From assembly GCA_011523705.1 (NCBI GenBank), contig WTGC01000004.1, positions 122,633-186,632 of the forward strand: DNA of 64,000 nucleotides. Reading direction: 5' to 3'. Source of the stretch: Chloroflexota bacterium (lineage in GTDB: Bacteria; Chloroflexota; Anaerolineae; Aggregatilineales; Phototrophicaceae). The position numbers were made by a program, and so were the translations under genes. The notes below the pieces were generated by a model, which was given only the letters and a program-made list of their open reading frames with translations, was not told the DNA's origin and ran no database searches. This document shows positions 62,352 through 64,000 of this stretch, in pieces; position 1 is the stretch's first letter; every line of letters starts with the position of its first letter.

Positions 62352-62378
62352 TTGAAGCGTTGGATTTCGCATTATACT
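62352..62378 (+). promoter_or_regulatory. Possible promoter of the GT-C-like gene
   Basis: TTGAAG (62352-62357) and TATACT (62373-62378) are only 15 bp apart, a short spacer. This is the only AT-rich stretch between the ABC exporter stop and the start at 62435. Confidence 0.4.
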
Positions 62379-62434
62379 TTGAATTGGCGCTGTAGCCACA
62401 ACGTGTGAAGATCGAACGAAAGCGCCTCGCGATC

Positions 62435-64000
62435 ATGCTTGCGAGAACCGCTCAACTGAAGCTTAAAGGGCGCCGCCTATTCAAGCGATTGATGGCGGGC
62501 GTCGAGCGTGTCACTGAGTTGCTGCTTTGGATTTGGCGCTGGCTGAACTCGCTTGACATTCCCCTCAGCCCCCTGCAGTGGATTTTGCTGTTCTATCTGC
62601 TGTTTGGGCTCATCTATGCCTTTGCGACGCCTGCTTTTGAGGCAAACGAAGAGCTCTGGCATTTTGGATACGTAGAGCATCTGCGTGAGACCGGCAACCT
62701 CCCAGCGCAGAGCCTGTACCAGCGGCATACGATTTACCGGCATCACGGCAGCCAGCCGCCGCTGTATTACGCCTTGATGGCGATCGTGACGGCGCCGATC
62801 AACATCGACGACGCGGGCGAATTCCGCCGGCTGAACCCGCACGTCAACATATCTCAGCCAAGTTCCTTTGGCAACAAGAACTTAATCGTTCATGATGATT
62901 CGCTTTTTCTCTTCCGTGGCGCCGGCTTGGCGGTCTTGATCACACGGGCGCTGGGAATCGCCTTCGGCGCCGGCACAATCGTTTTCGTTTACAAGATTGG
63001 CGAGCTGATCGCGCCGCAGCGGCAAACCGTCGCCTTCGTCGCCGGGGGAATAACCGGCTTAAATCCAATGTTCATCTTCGTCACCGCGTCGGTCAACAAT
63101 GACGCGCTTGCAATGCTCCTCAACGGCGCGCTGATCTGGCTGCTGCTGCGTACAATGCGCGACGGTTTCTCGCTGCGCGCCATCCTGATGCTGGCTCTGC
63201 TGTTTGCCTTATCCAGTCTGACGAAACTGACCGGCTTGGCGCTATTTCCGGTTCTGCTGGGCGTCGCCGTCTTTGTTCAGCGCAAGACAGGTGATCGTCG
63301 TGGCTTGCTGTTATTGTTGTACGCCCTAGCGCTGGGCTGGCTGCTGATCGCCGGCTGGTGGTATTTCCGCAATTTTCAGCTTTACGGCGAGCCCTTGGGC
63401 ATCATCACCATGGCTGAACTCGCGGGCCCGCGCGATCCAACCTTCAACCTGGCCGACGTCTTCGCCGAATATCAGCAATTTCGCATGTCCTTCTGGGGGC
63501 TGTTTGGCGCGCTCAACATTCAGGTGGCGAGCATTATCTATTTGCTGCTGGATCTGATGGCAGTCCTGAGTCTGATCGGCTGCGTTTTTCTCGGGCTGCA
63601 GTTGCTGGCGATCAGCGATTTTGCCTATGCCCGCTACGAATTGGCGCATCTGCTGACGCTCGCCAGCGCCATTTTGCTTCTGTGGCTGGGCGTTCTGTAC
63701 TGGAGCACATTGACGCGCGCGGCGGAGGGGCGCATGCTCTTCCCGCTGATCGCCGTGGTCAGCCCTCTGCTGGCGGTGGGCTTTGTCGAAGTCGTCTGGT
63801 GGATCGTATTCTCGTTGCGGCCGCCGAATCTGGAATTCGTCCGCGCTGGCGACGCCGTGCCCAAAGAATTGCTGCACAGCACCATGCTCTGGCAACTGAA
63901 ATTTCTCGCCGTTGTGGCTGCCTTCGTACCGTTCACAGTCATCGCCGGTCAATACAACGCGCCACAACCAGTGGAGGCGCCTCCGGAACGGGCGCAGCCG
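62435..64000 (+). CDS. GT39/DUF2142-like membrane glycosyltransferase, C-terminally cut by window edge
   Basis: The frame is open to the right end (522 codons from the ATG at 62435; a GTG at 62405 in the same frame is also possible). After a basic N-terminus and a first helix (LQWILLFYLLFGLIYAFATPAF), the loop EANEELWHFGYVEHLRETG and RHTIYRHHGSQPPLYYALMAI follows. This acidic residue plus HH..PPLYY arrangement is typical of GT39/PMT-like and DUF2142 proteins, which use lipid-linked sugars on the outer face of the membrane. Eight or more further helices follow, with an extracytoplasmic loop FNLADVFAEYQQF near residue 350. The sugar and acceptor are unknown. Confidence 0.85.
   Translation, partial: MLARTAQLKLKGRRLFKRLMAGVERVTELLLWIWRWLNSLDIPLSPLQWILLFYLLFGLIYAFATPAFEANEELWHFGYVEHLRETGNLPAQSLYQRHTIYRHHGSQPPLYYALMAIVTAPINIDDAGEFRRLNPHVNISQPSSFGNKNLIVHDDSLFLFRGAGLAVLITRALGIAFGAGTIVFVYKIGELIAPQRQTVAFVAGGITGLNPMFIFVTASVNNDALAMLLNGALIWLLLRTMRDGFSLRAILMLALLFALSSLTKLTGLALFPVLLGVAVFVQRKTGDRRGLLLLLYALALGWLLIAGWWYFRNFQLYGEPLGIITMAELAGPRDPTFNLADVFAEYQQFRMSFWGLFGALNIQVASIIYLLLDLMAVLSLIGCVFLGLQLLAISDFAYARYELAHLLTLASAILLLWLGVLYWSTLTRAAEGRMLFPLIAVVSPLLAVGFVEVVWWIVFSLRPPNLEFVRAGDAVPKELLHSTMLWQLKFLAVVAAFVPFTVIAGQYNAPQPVEAPPERAQP

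Overview
The window is a bacterial chromosome segment of moderately high GC. Threonine/proline-rich linkers (the TPTPTP type) follow lipobox or membrane-anchor segments in two exported proteins, dipeptide-type ABC genes are numerous, and an anaerobic-style purine cluster is present. Together these suggest a Chloroflexota (Anaerolineae or a marine/sponge-associated relative). This placement is inferred from gene style; no rRNA or marker tree was available. I see no phage, transposase or CRISPR array.

Region A (1-12358, all minus strand) is a purine-catabolism directon. In transcription order it reads folD, 8-oxoguanine/guanine-type deaminase, adenine deaminase, YgeY-like M20 hydrolase, a block of covarying hairpin repeats, YgeW-like carbamoyltransferase, carbamate kinase, threonine-synthase-like PLP enzyme, a GT2 glycosyltransferase with a small coiled-coil protein, a second PLP enzyme, an unknown 147-aa protein, and a truncated SsnA-like amidohydrolase. 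The content resembles the uric-acid/purine degradation clusters known from gut anaerobes, with the carbamoyl-phosphate/carbamate kinase step for ATP recovery.

Region B (12523-28072) is mostly housekeeping: a guanylate-kinase-like protein with an altered P-loop, YgfZ, an FtsB/DivIC-like protein, tRNA-Leu(CAG), an SH3/beta-lactamase-fold exported protein that seems to start at CTG, galT, a MaoC dehydratase, a DUF971 protein, a lipoprotein, a six-hairpin glycosidase-like protein, an ABC exporter, a methyltransferase, argS, dcd and tRNA-Val(UAC).

Region C (28147-52432) is the most interesting part: a sugar-utilisation locus with five GH117-like domains in four genes (one gene is a tandem fusion), a sulfatase, a GH42/GHL-type protein, two family-5 solute-binding proteins, a dipeptide-type transporter split into DppDF (28209-30273) and DppBC (42047-44200), an enolase-superfamily enzyme, a zinc alcohol dehydrogenase, a KduD-like SDR, a GMC oxidoreductase and a GntR/FCD regulator. 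A perfect inverted repeat ATTGTNNACAAT occurs at three promoters (28164, 41947, 48137), tying the scattered pieces into one putative regulon. None of the hydrolases has a visible signal peptide, so oligosaccharides are probably imported and then degraded in the cytoplasm. The substrate is unknown; red-algal-type or other anhydro-/sulfated galactans are the leading inference from GH117, sulfatase and enolase-superfamily enzymes.

Region D (52454-64000) holds envelope and export genes: an SGNH membrane protein, a methyltransferase, a double-HTH protein next to a large GT-C-like membrane protein, a heterodimeric ABC exporter whose two degenerate ATPase elements fall in the same composite site, and a right-truncated GT39/DUF2142-like membrane protein.
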